Shown here: positions 1-9,219 of the stretch, one piece after another
Layout: every line of letters begins with the position of its first letter
Numbering within the stretch: position 1 is the first letter of the stretch
Origin: an uncultured Flavobacteriaceae bacterium
Lineage (GTDB): Bacteria > Bacteroidota > Bacteroidia > Flavobacteriales > Flavobacteriaceae
Assembly: GCA_937959395.1 (NCBI GenBank)
Contig: CALGLR010000031.1
Span: 1 to 64,000 of the forward strand
Length of the DNA: 64,000 nt
Direction of reading: 5' to 3'
The notes under the pieces: model-generated
Database searches by the model: none
What the model was told of the DNA's origin: nothing
What the model saw: the letters and a program-made list of their open reading frames with translations, nothing else
Translations under genes and position numbers: made by a program

Positions 1-3000
1 TGGTTGGTCCAGTCCTATAATATTCCAAGTCTCATGAAACCCATCTCCGTTTGGAGTAAAGTATGGAATGAAATCTATAATTATAATTGTAGTACTTGCT
101 TCTCCACATCCTTCTATATCTCTTGCAGTAATAATATGAGACCCAGCCGAGACATTCTCGAAAGTATAAGTATTGGTATTAGGTAGATTAGAGACCCATG
201 GGCCATCATCTAACTTAAATTCGAATAAGGCCGTATTTAAACTGGCATTTGTTGCGGTAGCTAAAATGGTATTATCTTCAACAAAAGTGATAGAGACCTG
301 TTCAGCATTAACCAAAGGAGGTGCACTCTCCACAACTATAGTTTCAGCATTAGCAGTACATCCTGTAGTCTTGTTTGTTGCCGTAACACTATAATTTCCT
401 GGCTGTGTTACTGAGATTGTAGGGTTTGTTTCTCCCGTAATAAGTACGTCATTCAAGAACCACTCAAAAGAATAATTGGTTATATCTAATCCGGTATCTA
501 TAATTGGACTTGGTAATATTACGTTACCCTCATTATCTATACATAATACGTATTTATCCTCCAACTCAATTTCTGGCAAAGGATTAACCTTTAAGATCAT
601 TTGTCCTGTACTAAAACATAAGGTATCCCTGTTTTCTATTCTTACATAAATGGTTTGAGGGTTAATTGTATTTTCATAAGGAGAAGCTAATGGGCTTGTT
701 CCCGATTCTGCATCTGCTTCACTAATATAGTAACTTATAGTATGCAATACTGGATCTTGACCATTAAGCAAAATAGGGTTTTGACTAATTAGATTAAATA
801 GTATGCTATCATTACTGGAGTCGTTATCTAATTCAACAGCATCATCACATAGTTCATAAGTATGATTAATCGTTGTTGGTAAAGCAATAACTTCTAATTC
901 TAAAGTTGTGGTACTGAAACAGGTTAAATCTTGAGCTCTAACAAATACGATTCGAGAAGCCGAAAAATACGGACTGGCAATAGGGTTTGCTCCGTTTTGT
1001 GCTTCAACTTGAGTGTCATGATAAGTCACAGTAGTATATGGCGTAGTTTCAAGAATCTCCATATTTTTAGATTCTAAATCGAAAAAGGCAAACTCACCAG
1101 CAGAGGTTTCATCACAACTAGAAAGAGGTTCTGGTAGGTCTAATGGGGGTTCTGGTAATACGGTAAGATTTTCTGTATGAGTTGCAAAACAATTATTTAC
1201 AGTATAAACTATGGTATAGCTAGCGCCTACAGTAGCATTGGTTACCGTTCCAGTTGTTGGGTTTATTATGGCAGCATCGATTGGTAAAGGATCAAAACTA
1301 AATATGCCACCAAGCGAACCAGAAATTGAAGATTCTCCACCATCACAAGTACTGGTAATTGTAAATAAGGCATTACCTGGAGGCAATGTTTCTACTGAAA
1401 CTATAGAACTGTTTGCGCATATACCTTGTGTTGTATATTCAACGGTATAAGTTGTTCCAGATACGCCATTAGTAATTGTTCCAGTCGCGGCATCGATTAT
1501 GGCTCCATCCGTTGGTGTTGGATTAAAACTAAAAACACCTCCCAGAGCTCCTGTTATATTAGCAGTTCCACCATCACAATTTGGAGTCATGCTAAACGTG
1601 GCATCGTCTTGATCTAAAAGTGTAACTGTTTGAGTTGAAGAATTAGGGCAATCGCCTTGAGTAGTATAGCTTACCATATAAGTTTCCCCTGGTGTACCGT
1701 TACTTATCTCTCCTGTTGCTGCATCGATTAATGCCCCATCTGTTGGCGCGGGATTGAAACTAAATACACCTCCCAGAGCTCCTGTTATTGTTGCAGTTCC
1801 GCCGTCGCATTCAGAAGCTATAGTAAAAGTGGCGTCATCTTGATCTAAAAGTGTAACTGTTTGTATTGAAGAATTAGGGCAATCACCTTGTGTTGTATAT
1901 TCAATAGTGTAAGTTGTTCCAATTGTTCCATTAGTTATTTCGCCAGTGGTTGCATCAATTATTGCAACATCAATAGGAAGAGGATTAAAATTAAATAAGC
2001 CTCCAGGGAGTCCCGTTACTGTAGCAGTTGCGCCATCGCAACTAGGCGCCATGGTAAAGTTTGCATCGTCTATAGGATTTACTACCAAATTAAAAGCGGG
2101 ATTAGCAGTAACGTTACTACATAAATTATCTCCCACCCTTTCTATGCGAATATAAATAGGTTGCGGATTTAGAATATTGGTATATGGACTAACCAAGGCA
2201 TTAATCCCAGAATCGGCATCTAGGAAATTTGCATAATAAGTTACTACATTATCTGCAGCAGTTTGAAGACCTAAAACTGTTGGTGTTTGAGATTCTAAAT
2301 CAAAGATTCCTATACCATCATTAGGGGCTTCATCGCAAATTTCTAGGTCTTCCGTTGGGTTTATAATTATTTCTTCTATTTCTAAAATTGGAGAGTCGTA
2401 TGGACATCCAAATTTGGTAATTCTAACAAAATAAATTCCTGGTACTGTTGGTAAATAAGTATTTGTAGTTGCTCCGGGGATTTCTACGTCGTTTAAAAAC
2501 CACTGGTAACTATCAAACCCACCTGTAATCTCTAATAATTCGGCACCTGGAATACAAGTAGCTCCAGTTATATCTAATTCTACTATGGGGATAGTATCAA
2601 ATCCTGAAAAATAGGCAGCAACACCTGCATTATCGTTAGCTCCTATAAAGCCTACAGCTATTGGTCCCGTAGATTCAACAGAGATGTTGCCATTAATATT
2701 TCTAACATAAAACGTTTTCCAATCTGGATTTCCTGTGACAGGGTTTGCAGCGGGTAAAGCCACTAAACCAGTGTTATCAGTGACTTGTATTTCTGCATCT
2801 GGTGTAAGAGCAGAAGCTATAATAGTAACTCCACCACCATTAAAATCTAAGCCAGCGATATCAGTAATATCAGAGATATTATTTAATTTAGTTGGAAGTA
2901 AACAATTTATTGGGGCTATAAAATTTAAGCCAATAGTTTGTAACTTCACATCACCAGCCAAAATTTGGTATGCATATGCTTCATTTGATGTTCTTACATA

Positions 3001-3996
3001 CATATTACTTCCAGGTACATTCCCGTTATAATTGTTGCCGGGGATTTCAAAGTATTCACCATCGTTTATTGTTGCTATAGGAGCTGCAGCTCCGTTAACA
3101 AAAATATCTGTTCCATTTTGTGTCGCTATAATTACAGGGAATTCTGTTTCATCAACTCCATTTCCTCTAATAAATATATATTCTTTTCCTAATACATTTT
3201 CGGGAACAGGTTGATCCATACCTGCATCTCTTTGCACTCGGTTTGGAATAACACCAGCGTTTAAGTTTCCGTTGCTTATTGCAATTTTTTTATTAGCTTC
3301 TATAGAAGCTCCTAGCCATCCTAGAGAATTATCAGGACTTTCGCTTATAACTGCTTCTAAAACAAAAGATTCACCTCTATTTAGTGTTCTTGTTATTGTG
3401 TTGTCTATTAATCCTCGAGGATCCATACCGAGTCTAAAGACACAATTAGGGTTGTAGTTGGATATAGTAACCGTAGTATCATCCTCTGTTGCCATTATTC
3501 CAAGTGATGCATTTAAACTTGTATTTGCATCAACCATCGCTTTATTAGGAATTCCTCCCCATTTAAATAAATTACCAAGACCTGTTCTTCCTTTACAAGT
3601 TAGTGAAGCTGCTTGGGCTCCTGTTCTTCCGCGATAGTTTACATAAAATTTTTCACCACCTCTAGATTGAAAACGCAAGCCACTATTAGTTAATATTATT
3701 CCAGTGTTTATATCATTTACTAAAGTAATGTCGTTATTCCCATCTGGGAGATCATGTCTTGCAGGCGCATTATTGGATATGTTATAAGTCGCTAATGGGA
3801 CTACTGAATTACCTCTAAATAGATCTACTGTAAAAGGTGCTACTTCTGGGGTAGAAATATAAAATGCTTGTTCTTTTATGGATTGACTGTTTGTAGTCTG
3901 TTTTAAAGGAGGCGAAAAATGTAAATCACTTAATTGAGAGTATAGATTTTTACTGAAAATTATCAAAATTAAGGCAACTATTGTATTTTTTTTCAT
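1..3996 (-). CDS. Giant secreted T9SS type B protein with IgGFc-binding-like N-terminus, partial
   Basis: The reading frame opens at the ATG at 3996 and stays open to the left edge of the window (1332 codons), so the C-terminus is missing. It starts with a signal peptide (MKKNTIVALILIIF, then a Ser-Gln cleavage region). The next ~300 residues, with motifs such as FYVNYRGR and ATEDDTTVTI, resemble the N-terminal domain of bacterial IgGFc-binding proteins. Several Ig/PKD-like segments follow, including FEWFLNDVLITG, and four tandem 77-residue modules starting at CDGG. The last visible residues contain YFTPNGDGFHETWNI, the hallmark of the gliding-motility-associated C-terminal domain that directs type IX secretion and surface attachment (type B). 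About 60 residues are probably missing. Likely a cell-surface adhesin or structural protein; the ligand is unknown. The frame and T9SS assignment are seen directly; the adhesin role is inference. Confidence 0.9.
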   Translation of the reverse strand, partial: MKKNTIVALILIIFSKNLYSQLSDLHFSPPLKQTTNSQSIKEQAFYISTPEVAPFTVDLFRGNSVVPLATYNISNNAPARHDLPDGNNDITLVNDINTGIILTNSGLRFQSRGGEKFYVNYRGRTGAQAASLTCKGRTGLGNLFKWGGIPNKAMVDANTSLNASLGIMATEDDTTVTISNYNPNCVFRLGMDPRGLIDNTITRTLNRGESFVLEAVISESPDNSLGWLGASIEANKKIAISNGNLNAGVIPNRVQRDAGMDQPVPENVLGKEYIFIRGNGVDETEFPVIIATQNGTDIFVNGAAAPIATINDGEYFEIPGNNYNGNVPGSNMYVRTSNEAYAYQILAGDVKLQTIGLNFIAPINCLLPTKLNNISDITDIAGLDFNGGGVTIIASALTPDAEIQVTDNTGLVALPAANPVTGNPDWKTFYVRNINGNISVESTGPIAVGFIGANDNAGVAAYFSGFDTIPIVELDITGATCIPGAELLEITGGFDSYQWFLNDVEIPGATTNTYLPTVPGIYFVRITKFGCPYDSPILEIEEIIINPTEDLEICDEAPNDGIGIFDLESQTPTVLGLQTAADNVVTYYANFLDADSGINALVSPYTNILNPQPIYIRIERVGDNLCSNVTANPAFNLVVNPIDDANFTMAPSCDGATATVTGLPGGLFNFNPLPIDVAIIDATTGEITNGTIGTTYTIEYTTQGDCPNSSIQTVTLLDQDDATFTIASECDGGTATITGALGGVFSFNPAPTDGALIDAATGEISNGTPGETYMVSYTTQGDCPNSSTQTVTLLDQDDATFSMTPNCDGGTANITGALGGVFSFNPTPTDGAIIDAATGTITNGVSGTTYTVEYTTQGICANSSIVSVETLPPGNALFTITSTCDGGESSISGSLGGIFSFDPLPIDAAIINPTTGTVTNATVGASYTIVYTVNNCFATHTENLTVLPEPPLDLPEPLSSCDETSAGEFAFFDLESKNMEILETTPYTTVTYHDTQVEAQNGANPIASPYFSASRIVFVRAQDLTCFSTTTLELEVIALPTTINHTYELCDDAVELDNDSSNDSILFNLISQNPILLNGQDPVLHTISYYISEADAESGTSPLASPYENTINPQTIYVRIENRDTLCFSTGQMILKVNPLPEIELEDKYVLCIDNEGNVILPSPIIDTGLDITNYSFEWFLNDVLITGETNPTISVTQPGNYSVTATNKTTGCTANAETIVVESAPPLVNAEQVSITFVEDNTILATATNASLNTALFEFKLDDGPWVSNLPNTNTYTFENVSAGSHIITARDIEGCGEASTTIIIIDFIPYFTPNGDGFHETWNIIGLDQP
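1160..2040 (-). repeat. Four tandem 231-bp coding repeats (77-aa modules)
   Basis: Within the giant secreted protein, equivalent positions recur every 231 bp (for example at 1307, 1538, 1769 and 2000; the module-initial Cys codons lie at 1345, 1576, 1807 and 2038). Each module starts with CDGG or CDGA, then a GALGGVFSFNP-like strand, an IDAATGEI-like segment, a YTTQG-like strand and a Cys-Pro/Asn-Ser-Ser turn. The two central copies are closest in sequence and the one nearest the C-terminus is most diverged. They read as beta-sandwich stalk modules of the kind found in SprB-like adhesins. Confidence 0.9.
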
Positions 3997-4001
3997 AAAA
4001 T

Positions 4002-4044
4002 CAATCTTAATTAAGCGTATAATTTACGCTTAATATTAAGATTG
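4002..4044. repeat. Imperfect inverted repeat in the leader of the giant T9SS protein
   Basis: The arms lie at 4002-4019 and 4025-4044. They are complementary except for a 2-nt bulge (CAATCTTAAT...AAGCGTA against its complement), with a 5-nt loop. The repeat ends 6 bp before the start codon at 3996 and would form a hairpin in the 5' UTR. It could be a regulator site or an RNA stem hiding the ribosome binding site. Confidence 0.6.
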
Positions 4045-4075
4045 AAAGATATTATTCATTTTTAGTACTAAACAA
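4044..4075 (-). promoter_or_regulatory. Putative Bacteroidota promoter for the giant T9SS gene
   Basis: Reading on the minus strand, TTG (4075-4073) is followed after 21 nt by TATCTTTC (4051-4044), one mismatch from the TAnnTTTG -7 consensus of Bacteroidota. Transcription would start about 40-45 nt upstream of the ATG at 3996 and the leader would include the inverted repeat. Confidence 0.4.
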
Positions 4076-4213
4076 TATCTTCGATGAAAGAAAGAATTTT
4101 TTAGATTAAAAACAAAATTTCGCTATCTGATTACCAAATACTTATAGTTTTTTTTAATTTAGCACCTAAAAATGAATATATAATATAATATGCGAGGACT
4201 TAATTTCTTAAAA

Positions 4214-5824
4214 TTAACGTAATATCATGGAGCGGCTATAGTGCTGATCTCCTACAGATATTCTATAAATATACTGACCTGTACTTAATCGGGTTTGCGA
4301 TTCTTTTTTAACATCTATAGTGTGATCTCCAGCAAATAACATTTCATTTTTAAGTGTTGCAACTTCTCGACCTATAATGTCATACAGTTTAACAACGGTA
4401 TGTTGCGTATTAGGGTTTTTAATTTTAATTAATGTTTTATTATTATCGTATAACACTAAATGAGTGAAACTATTAGATAAATTATAATCATCAACACTTA
4501 AAGAATTGCAATTGAAGCCTATATCTAATCTATTGTAATCTTGCCCTAATAAAGCTTGGTTAACTATAACGGGGTTTATACATAACCATTCTTGCATAAT
4601 GGTCGCATATATTTCCCTAAAATCAATGTCGTAAATAAGATTGCCGTCATTATTTAAAGTCGTTAAGCTTGGATGGTTTCCAATAAATCCATTTCCTTGT
4701 AAACCTGGCCCAAATAATAATAATGGCGCAGCAGCACCATGATCTGTTCCTTGCGAACCGTTTTCGTCTGGGCGTCTACCAAACTCACTAAAAGTCATTG
4801 CTAAAGTGTCTTGATCATGTCCTGAGGTAGCTAAATCATCGAAAAATAATTTAACAGCATTAGATAAATTTGTTAGCAATTCTTGGTGTTTGTCTTTTTG
4901 ATTGGCATGCGTATCAAATCCGCCAAGAGAGACCATATATACTTTTGTGCCTAAGTCGCCTTTAATCATTCTTGCAACATTAGCAAGTTGTCTACTAATA
5001 TCTGTGTCTGGATAACTCACCGAGTTTTCAACACTCATATAAGCTTCACTAATAACACCAGCATAATTAAAGGTTGTATTTGTTGTACTTCTTAAGAAAC
5101 CTAAATGATTACCATAGGTGCATTCAGGAAGGTCTGTAACATTATAAAGAGTACCATTATTAGCAATATTTTCTAATTGTTGCGGATTGGCTACAGAAAA
5201 AGCATAATTATTATCAAGACCATCAAAAATAAGATTACCAACACTACCTATTTGAACGGCAGCAGGAATTGCAGGTGGGTTTACAGTATAATCTGGATAA
5301 AGATCTTCAAAATAACGTCCTAACCAACCTGTTCGCTCTACGTCATTTCCATCTGTAGATGCCCAAATGTCAGAGCCACTAAAATGAGATAAACTACCAT
5401 CATTGTAACCTACGCCATGTACCACTTTCATTGCGCCATTTCCCCAGAGTGGTTCTAGGCTATTCATAAAAGTTGGAATTCCAAAATCGCTAGATAAGTT
5501 TGTTATATTGGAAAGGTCGTGTTTTAAGCTAGGTCTTAAATTAGCATAAACATCATAATCATATATTGGAATAATCGTATTTAATCCATCATTACCTCCT
5601 TTAAGGCGTATTAAAACTAAAATTCGGTCTGATTCACTTTGGCTTAAAGCAACAGCTAAAGGTGAAGGACGAGAAGCCGTTAAAGGAGTGCTTCCAAGCA
5701 TCATTGTGCCTCCTCCAACTAATCCTAATGCTTGTATAAATGAGCGCCTATTCCACTTTTTGTGTTCTTCATCATGAATGTTCGCTTTTGAGTCTTTATG
5801 AGTGTCTTTATTTTTATTGCGCAT
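4214..5824 (-). CDS. DUF1501 family protein with Tat signal and T9SS sorting domain
   Basis: This 536-residue protein belongs to the DUF1501 family (alkaline-phosphatase/sulfatase-like fold), usually encoded next to a DUF1800 protein as here. The N-terminus carries a twin-arginine signal (NRRSFIQALGLVGGG near residue 25). Family motifs visible are VLIRLKGGNDGLNTIIP, HFSGSDIWAS, SLGGFDTHANQ, FSEFGRR and GTDHGAAAP. The last ~80 residues (VVKLYDIIGREVATL ... YIYRISVG) form a T9SS type A C-terminal domain. The protein is thus predicted to leave the cytoplasm folded through Tat and then cross the outer membrane by T9SS. The stop of the DUF1800 gene is 7 bp upstream, so they form an operon. Biochemical function is unknown. 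Confidence 0.92.
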   Translation of the reverse strand: MRNKNKDTHKDSKANIHDEEHKKWNRRSFIQALGLVGGGTMMLGSTPLTASRPSPLAVALSQSESDRILVLIRLKGGNDGLNTIIPIYDYDVYANLRPSLKHDLSNITNLSSDFGIPTFMNSLEPLWGNGAMKVVHGVGYNDGSLSHFSGSDIWASTDGNDVERTGWLGRYFEDLYPDYTVNPPAIPAAVQIGSVGNLIFDGLDNNYAFSVANPQQLENIANNGTLYNVTDLPECTYGNHLGFLRSTTNTTFNYAGVISEAYMSVENSVSYPDTDISRQLANVARMIKGDLGTKVYMVSLGGFDTHANQKDKHQELLTNLSNAVKLFFDDLATSGHDQDTLAMTFSEFGRRPDENGSQGTDHGAAAPLLLFGPGLQGNGFIGNHPSLTTLNNDGNLIYDIDFREIYATIMQEWLCINPVIVNQALLGQDYNRLDIGFNCNSLSVDDYNLSNSFTHLVLYDNNKTLIKIKNPNTQHTVVKLYDIIGREVATLKNEMLFAGDHTIDVKKESQTRLSTGQYIYRISVGDQHYSRSMILR

Positions 5825-5831
5825 GGTCTTT

Positions 5832-7313
5832 TTATTTTAGTTGAAATTCGGGCATCTTGGTAACATGCATTAGTAATAGTAAAATCTGATAAGGTGCTTG
5901 TTCAAAGAATAAACTCCAAATACCATCTGTATAATAATTTTCGGGGATGTTATATTTAAAAATATCGGTAGCAGTCTCATAATCTAAAGTGGTATATAAT
6001 TCTTTAGGAACAAAACGATCTATGATTGCTCTAGTAATTATATAGGGATCTGTACTAGTGTTGGAAATTTCAATAGCGAAATTTCTAAAGGCTTCGGGGT
6101 CTTCATTCCATGTCGTCCATATCATATATTCGCAGAGTTGCCAACGTCCAGTTAATGTGCTTGAATTTATCCAATCACGATCGCCTTGCCATCCTGCAAC
6201 ATCAATGGGTTGAAATAAATATTGGCCAACTGTATTGTTAACCCACATGATACTTTCTTTAAAATCATCAGTATAATTAAACCCAGTCACTTTAATGAAA
6301 TTCTGAGTGAGATCGAATGGACTTTTAATAATTGATCCTAATGTTTTTGTGTCAAAAAAATGCTCGCTTTTAAAAAGCGTTCGTAATACATTTGCAATAT
6401 TAAAATCAGTAACAAAAATGGTCGCCATTTCATTTATAACAGCATCGTTTAACGTAGAACTAACAAAGTATTTATATAATTTTTCACAAATGAATTTTGC
6501 GATTAGTGGTGCTTTTTCTTCAAATAAAATAGTGATGACATCATCATAATCCCAATTTCCAGTTCTTCCAAAAATAACTTTATCTGTATTATTATAGGTG
6601 TCTGGATTAAATACAATAGGCTCACAAAACGTATTTCCAGGATTGTTTCCAATATGTCTGTTATATCCAGTTAAAGCTTTAGCAGTTTCAACGATATCAG
6701 TTTGATTATAACCATTATTAAGACCTAGAGTAAATAATTCGTATAGTTCGCGGGCATAATTTTCATTGGGAGCCTCTGCTGTATTTTGAAAGCCATTTAA
6801 GTAAATAAGCATGGCTTCATTTTTTCCAGCTGCACTTACAAAATCTTTAAAATTACCAGTAGAGAATGTTTCTAATAAATTATAATATTTGTATAAATAA
6901 CTTGAACAATAATAGTTGTCTAATTGAGTCACAAAATGATTACTCCAAAATAGATTTAACCGAGCTTTTAATCCGCCATTTAAAAAACTATTAAAAGCAA
7001 GCAATCTCCATTCTCCATGGTTATTTTGTATTTGCTCATCTGGATCTAATCCAGCATTAATGTAATCTTGATAACTTGTATTGAACCATGAAGGAGCAGG
7101 TGTTACAGGTGTCGCTATAGCCTGGTCTACCAGAGAATCAATAAACTGCTCAGGAGTTAGAGACAGTGCTGCATTTAGTTCTGTTTCAGAAGCACCAAAG
7201 CAAAGTCGCCTATAAATATGGTTTGCCTTTTCGGCATTCCAAGGATTATCAGTTGTTGGAACAAATACAGTTAACGTACTCGTATTACACGAAGTTGAGG
7301 TTTCCATAGGCAA
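5832..7313 (-). CDS. DUF1800 family protein
   Basis: 493 residues of the DUF1800 family, the standard partner of DUF1501 in Bacteroidota, Planctomycetota and Proteobacteria. Recognisable segments are HIYRRLCFGASETELNAAL near the N-terminus, RLNLFWSNHFVT, NENYARELYELFTLG (the best-conserved family motif), LTGYNRH and the C-terminal PIDVAGWQGDRDWINSSTL. No signal peptide or sorting domain is obvious with this start, unlike its partner, although the family is often exported; no better upstream start was seen. First gene of a two-gene operon. Function unknown. Confidence 0.9.
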   Translation of the reverse strand: MPMETSTSCNTSTLTVFVPTTDNPWNAEKANHIYRRLCFGASETELNAALSLTPEQFIDSLVDQAIATPVTPAPSWFNTSYQDYINAGLDPDEQIQNNHGEWRLLAFNSFLNGGLKARLNLFWSNHFVTQLDNYYCSSYLYKYYNLLETFSTGNFKDFVSAAGKNEAMLIYLNGFQNTAEAPNENYARELYELFTLGLNNGYNQTDIVETAKALTGYNRHIGNNPGNTFCEPIVFNPDTYNNTDKVIFGRTGNWDYDDVITILFEEKAPLIAKFICEKLYKYFVSSTLNDAVINEMATIFVTDFNIANVLRTLFKSEHFFDTKTLGSIIKSPFDLTQNFIKVTGFNYTDDFKESIMWVNNTVGQYLFQPIDVAGWQGDRDWINSSTLTGRWQLCEYMIWTTWNEDPEAFRNFAIEISNTSTDPYIITRAIIDRFVPKELYTTLDYETATDIFKYNIPENYYTDGIWSLFFEQAPYQILLLLMHVTKMPEFQLK

Positions 7314-7527
7314 TTTTATTAAAACGATGGTTTAAACAATCATAAAGCCAGAGGGAAAAAGGCTTTAAACAGGTAATTAATGTTAAAAAAACAAAAAATA
7401 TTTTGATAAAAAAAATGAATCTTTAAATTATATACGTGAAAATTAGTGTGTTAAGATCATTTTTGAATAAAAAAATGAATTTTAACCACAATATAATAGG
7501 TTTTTAAAAAAAATGTACATTTACCAT

Positions 7528-8556
7528 ATGACAAAAAAACTACAACTATTGAATGTTTTTTATTTTATTTTTTTCTTTGGAATTTTTCAAGTATTTTCTC
7601 AAAATAAAACAAGCGAAAACATCATAATTAAATCTGAAAGATTGATACAACCACCTTATTTAAAAGTAGGAGATACAGTAATGATAGTTGCGCCGTCTGG
7701 CGTATTGAAAAACAGAAATAGAGAAGTAGAACAGGCCAAAACATTACTTAAAAGGTGGCAATTAAATGTGATTGTTGGTAAGCATGTTTTTAAAAAAGAC
7801 AACCATTTTGCAGGAACTGATGCACAACGCTGTGAAGATTTTCAAAAAGCATTAGATCATCCAAACGTCAAAGCCATTTGGAGCGCTAGAGGTGGTTATG
7901 GTACAGTTCGTATTTTAGATAAATTAGATTATACAAAGTTTAAAGAAAATCCTAAATGGCTAATAGGATATTCAGATATTACGGCGTTACATAATCAGTT
8001 TCATGTTAATGGGATAGAGAGTATTCATGGTTTAATGTGTATGAGTTTAACTGAGGATGAAACCGAAGTTGAAACCGCAATTAATTCATTTAAAAAAGCA
8101 ATTTTTGGGAAGAGTATAGATTATACTATTGAAGGTACAAGTTATAACAGAACAGGAAATACTTCAGGCCAATTAATAGGTGGGAATTTAACAATTTTAC
8201 ATACTATGTTGGGTTCTAAAGAAAGCGTTGATACCTCAGGAAAAATTTTGTTTTTCGAAGAAATAGGAGAATATGCTTACCATATAGATCGTATGCTACA
8301 AAGTTTAAAACGCGCTGGGTATTTTGATAATTGTAAAGGCGTAATGGTTGGAAGCATAACAAAAGTTAGAAAAAATACAACACCTTGGGGTAAGCCCGTT
8401 GAACAGCTTATTTTAGACGCCTTAGCTGAATATGATTTTCCTATTGTTTTTAATGTGCCTGCTGGACATGATAAAGATAACCGTGCGTTAATTATGGGTA
8501 GAGAAGTTAAGTTGAAAGTAGGTAAAGATAATTCTACTATAAAATTTGAAGAGTAA
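7528..8556 (+). CDS. LD-carboxypeptidase (peptidase S66 family), exported
   Basis: Serine peptidase of the S66 (LdcA/MccF) family, which removes the terminal D-Ala from muropeptide tetrapeptides in murein recycling. Motifs: PPYLKVGDTVMIVAPSG at the start of the N-domain, SARGGYGTVRILD, the nucleophile Ser in GYSDITALHNQF, FEEIGEYAYHIDRMLQ, and the His-bearing PAGHDKDNRALI near the end. I prefer the ATG at 7528 over the one at 7513 because MTKKLQLLNVFYF begins a normal signal peptide ending in FSQ. A TACATTTA sequence at 7516-7523 resembles a -7 box and, if real, would make the message nearly leaderless. The export signal contrasts with the cytosolic E. coli enzyme; periplasmic action is inferred. 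Confidence 0.88.
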   Translation: MTKKLQLLNVFYFIFFFGIFQVFSQNKTSENIIIKSERLIQPPYLKVGDTVMIVAPSGVLKNRNREVEQAKTLLKRWQLNVIVGKHVFKKDNHFAGTDAQRCEDFQKALDHPNVKAIWSARGGYGTVRILDKLDYTKFKENPKWLIGYSDITALHNQFHVNGIESIHGLMCMSLTEDETEVETAINSFKKAIFGKSIDYTIEGTSYNRTGNTSGQLIGGNLTILHTMLGSKESVDTSGKILFFEEIGEYAYHIDRMLQSLKRAGYFDNCKGVMVGSITKVRKNTTPWGKPVEQLILDALAEYDFPIVFNVPAGHDKDNRALIMGREVKLKVGKDNSTIKFEE

Positions 8557-8607
8557 AATCATAAAAAAAAGTAAGTTATTAATTAAGAATTAATGGGCTG
8601 GTATTAG

Positions 8608-8627
8608 ATTCCTGCCTGCGCAGGAAT
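8608..8627. repeat. Short REP-like palindrome (ATTCCTGC/GCAGGAAT)
   Basis: Arms 8608-8615 and 8620-8627 are perfectly complementary around the loop CTGC. The palindrome sits immediately before the ATG of the YraN gene, in the place of a ribosome binding site. It looks like one of the short dispersed repeats of Flavobacteriaceae genomes; this window holds only one copy. Confidence 0.55.
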
Positions 8628-8629
8628 TT

Positions 8630-8989
8630 ATGGCACAACATAACGAATTAGGAAAAAAAGGAGAGCAGCTTGCTCAAGACTATCTATTAAAAAAGGGGTA
8701 CGATATTTTAGAGCGTAATTATACTTACAAAAAGGCTGAAGTCGATATTATTGCCCAATTAAAAGATACTCTTGCTGTTGTTGAGGTAAAAACGCGTTCT
8801 ACTGTCGATTTTGGAAACCCTCAAGATTTTGTAAAACCAAAACAAATTCAAAACCTTGTTAAGGCTGTTGATGAGTATATAAATACTAATAATTTAGAAG
8901 TAGAAGTGCGTTTTGATATTATTGCTATTGTAAAAAAAGGAGATCGCTTTAATATTGAGCATTTAGAAGATGCTTTCTATCATTTTTAA
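8630..8989 (+). CDS. YraN family (UPF0102) endonuclease-like protein
   Basis: 119 residues, the normal length of the YraN/UPF0102 family. The signature is near the N-terminus: GKKGEQLAQDYLLKKGY, then ILERNY, AEVDIIAQ and VEVKTRS. This gives the D-(E/V)xK arrangement of restriction-endonuclease-like folds. Cellular role is not established; a nuclease or Holliday-junction-related activity has been suggested for the family. It lies 73 bp after the LD-carboxypeptidase on the same strand and may be co-transcribed. The start is placed directly after a palindrome and lacks an obvious Shine-Dalgarno sequence, as usual in this phylum. Confidence 0.9.
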   Translation: MAQHNELGKKGEQLAQDYLLKKGYDILERNYTYKKAEVDIIAQLKDTLAVVEVKTRSTVDFGNPQDFVKPKQIQNLVKAVDEYINTNNLEVEVRFDIIAIVKKGDRFNIEHLEDAFYHF

Positions 8990-9137
8990 TCCTAGTGAAA
9001 ATGAGATTTCAAAACCTTCCTTTTTTCTTGAGATGTTTTTTTTGAGTTTTTTAATGCTACAACTAATTGGTTTCTAAATAGGTGTTTTTTTTAATTTATA
9101 TGAATACATCCAGTCGTTAAAGGTCTGCTAATAGTTC

Positions 9138-9167
9138 TTGTAGTTTAATAGATTTTTTTTACTTTTA
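9138..9167 (+). promoter_or_regulatory. Putative promoter for the tldD/tldE genes
   Basis: TTG at 9138-9140 and TACTTTTA at 9160-9167 (one mismatch from TAnnTTTG) are separated by 19 nt, the expected -33/-7 spacing for Bacteroidota. The start point would be near 9174. That leaves only ~7 nt before the GTG at 9181 but ~46 nt before the ATG at 9220, favouring the latter start. Confidence 0.5.
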
Positions 9168-9219
9168 GTGCAATGATATTGTGACTAAAATATCTAATCA
9201 ATCAAAATACGTATTATCT

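Noticed and set aside
1160..2040. CRISPR array
   Set aside because: The repeats are 231 bp, in frame and protein-coding; no short spaced direct repeats occur anywhere in the window.
1..3457. Many short plus-strand frames
   Set aside because: They are shadows of the single long minus-strand gene, which has signal peptide, repeats and a T9SS domain.
9181..9219. GTG start of TldD at 9181
   Set aside because: It lies almost at the predicted transcription start and would bury the twin-arginine signal.
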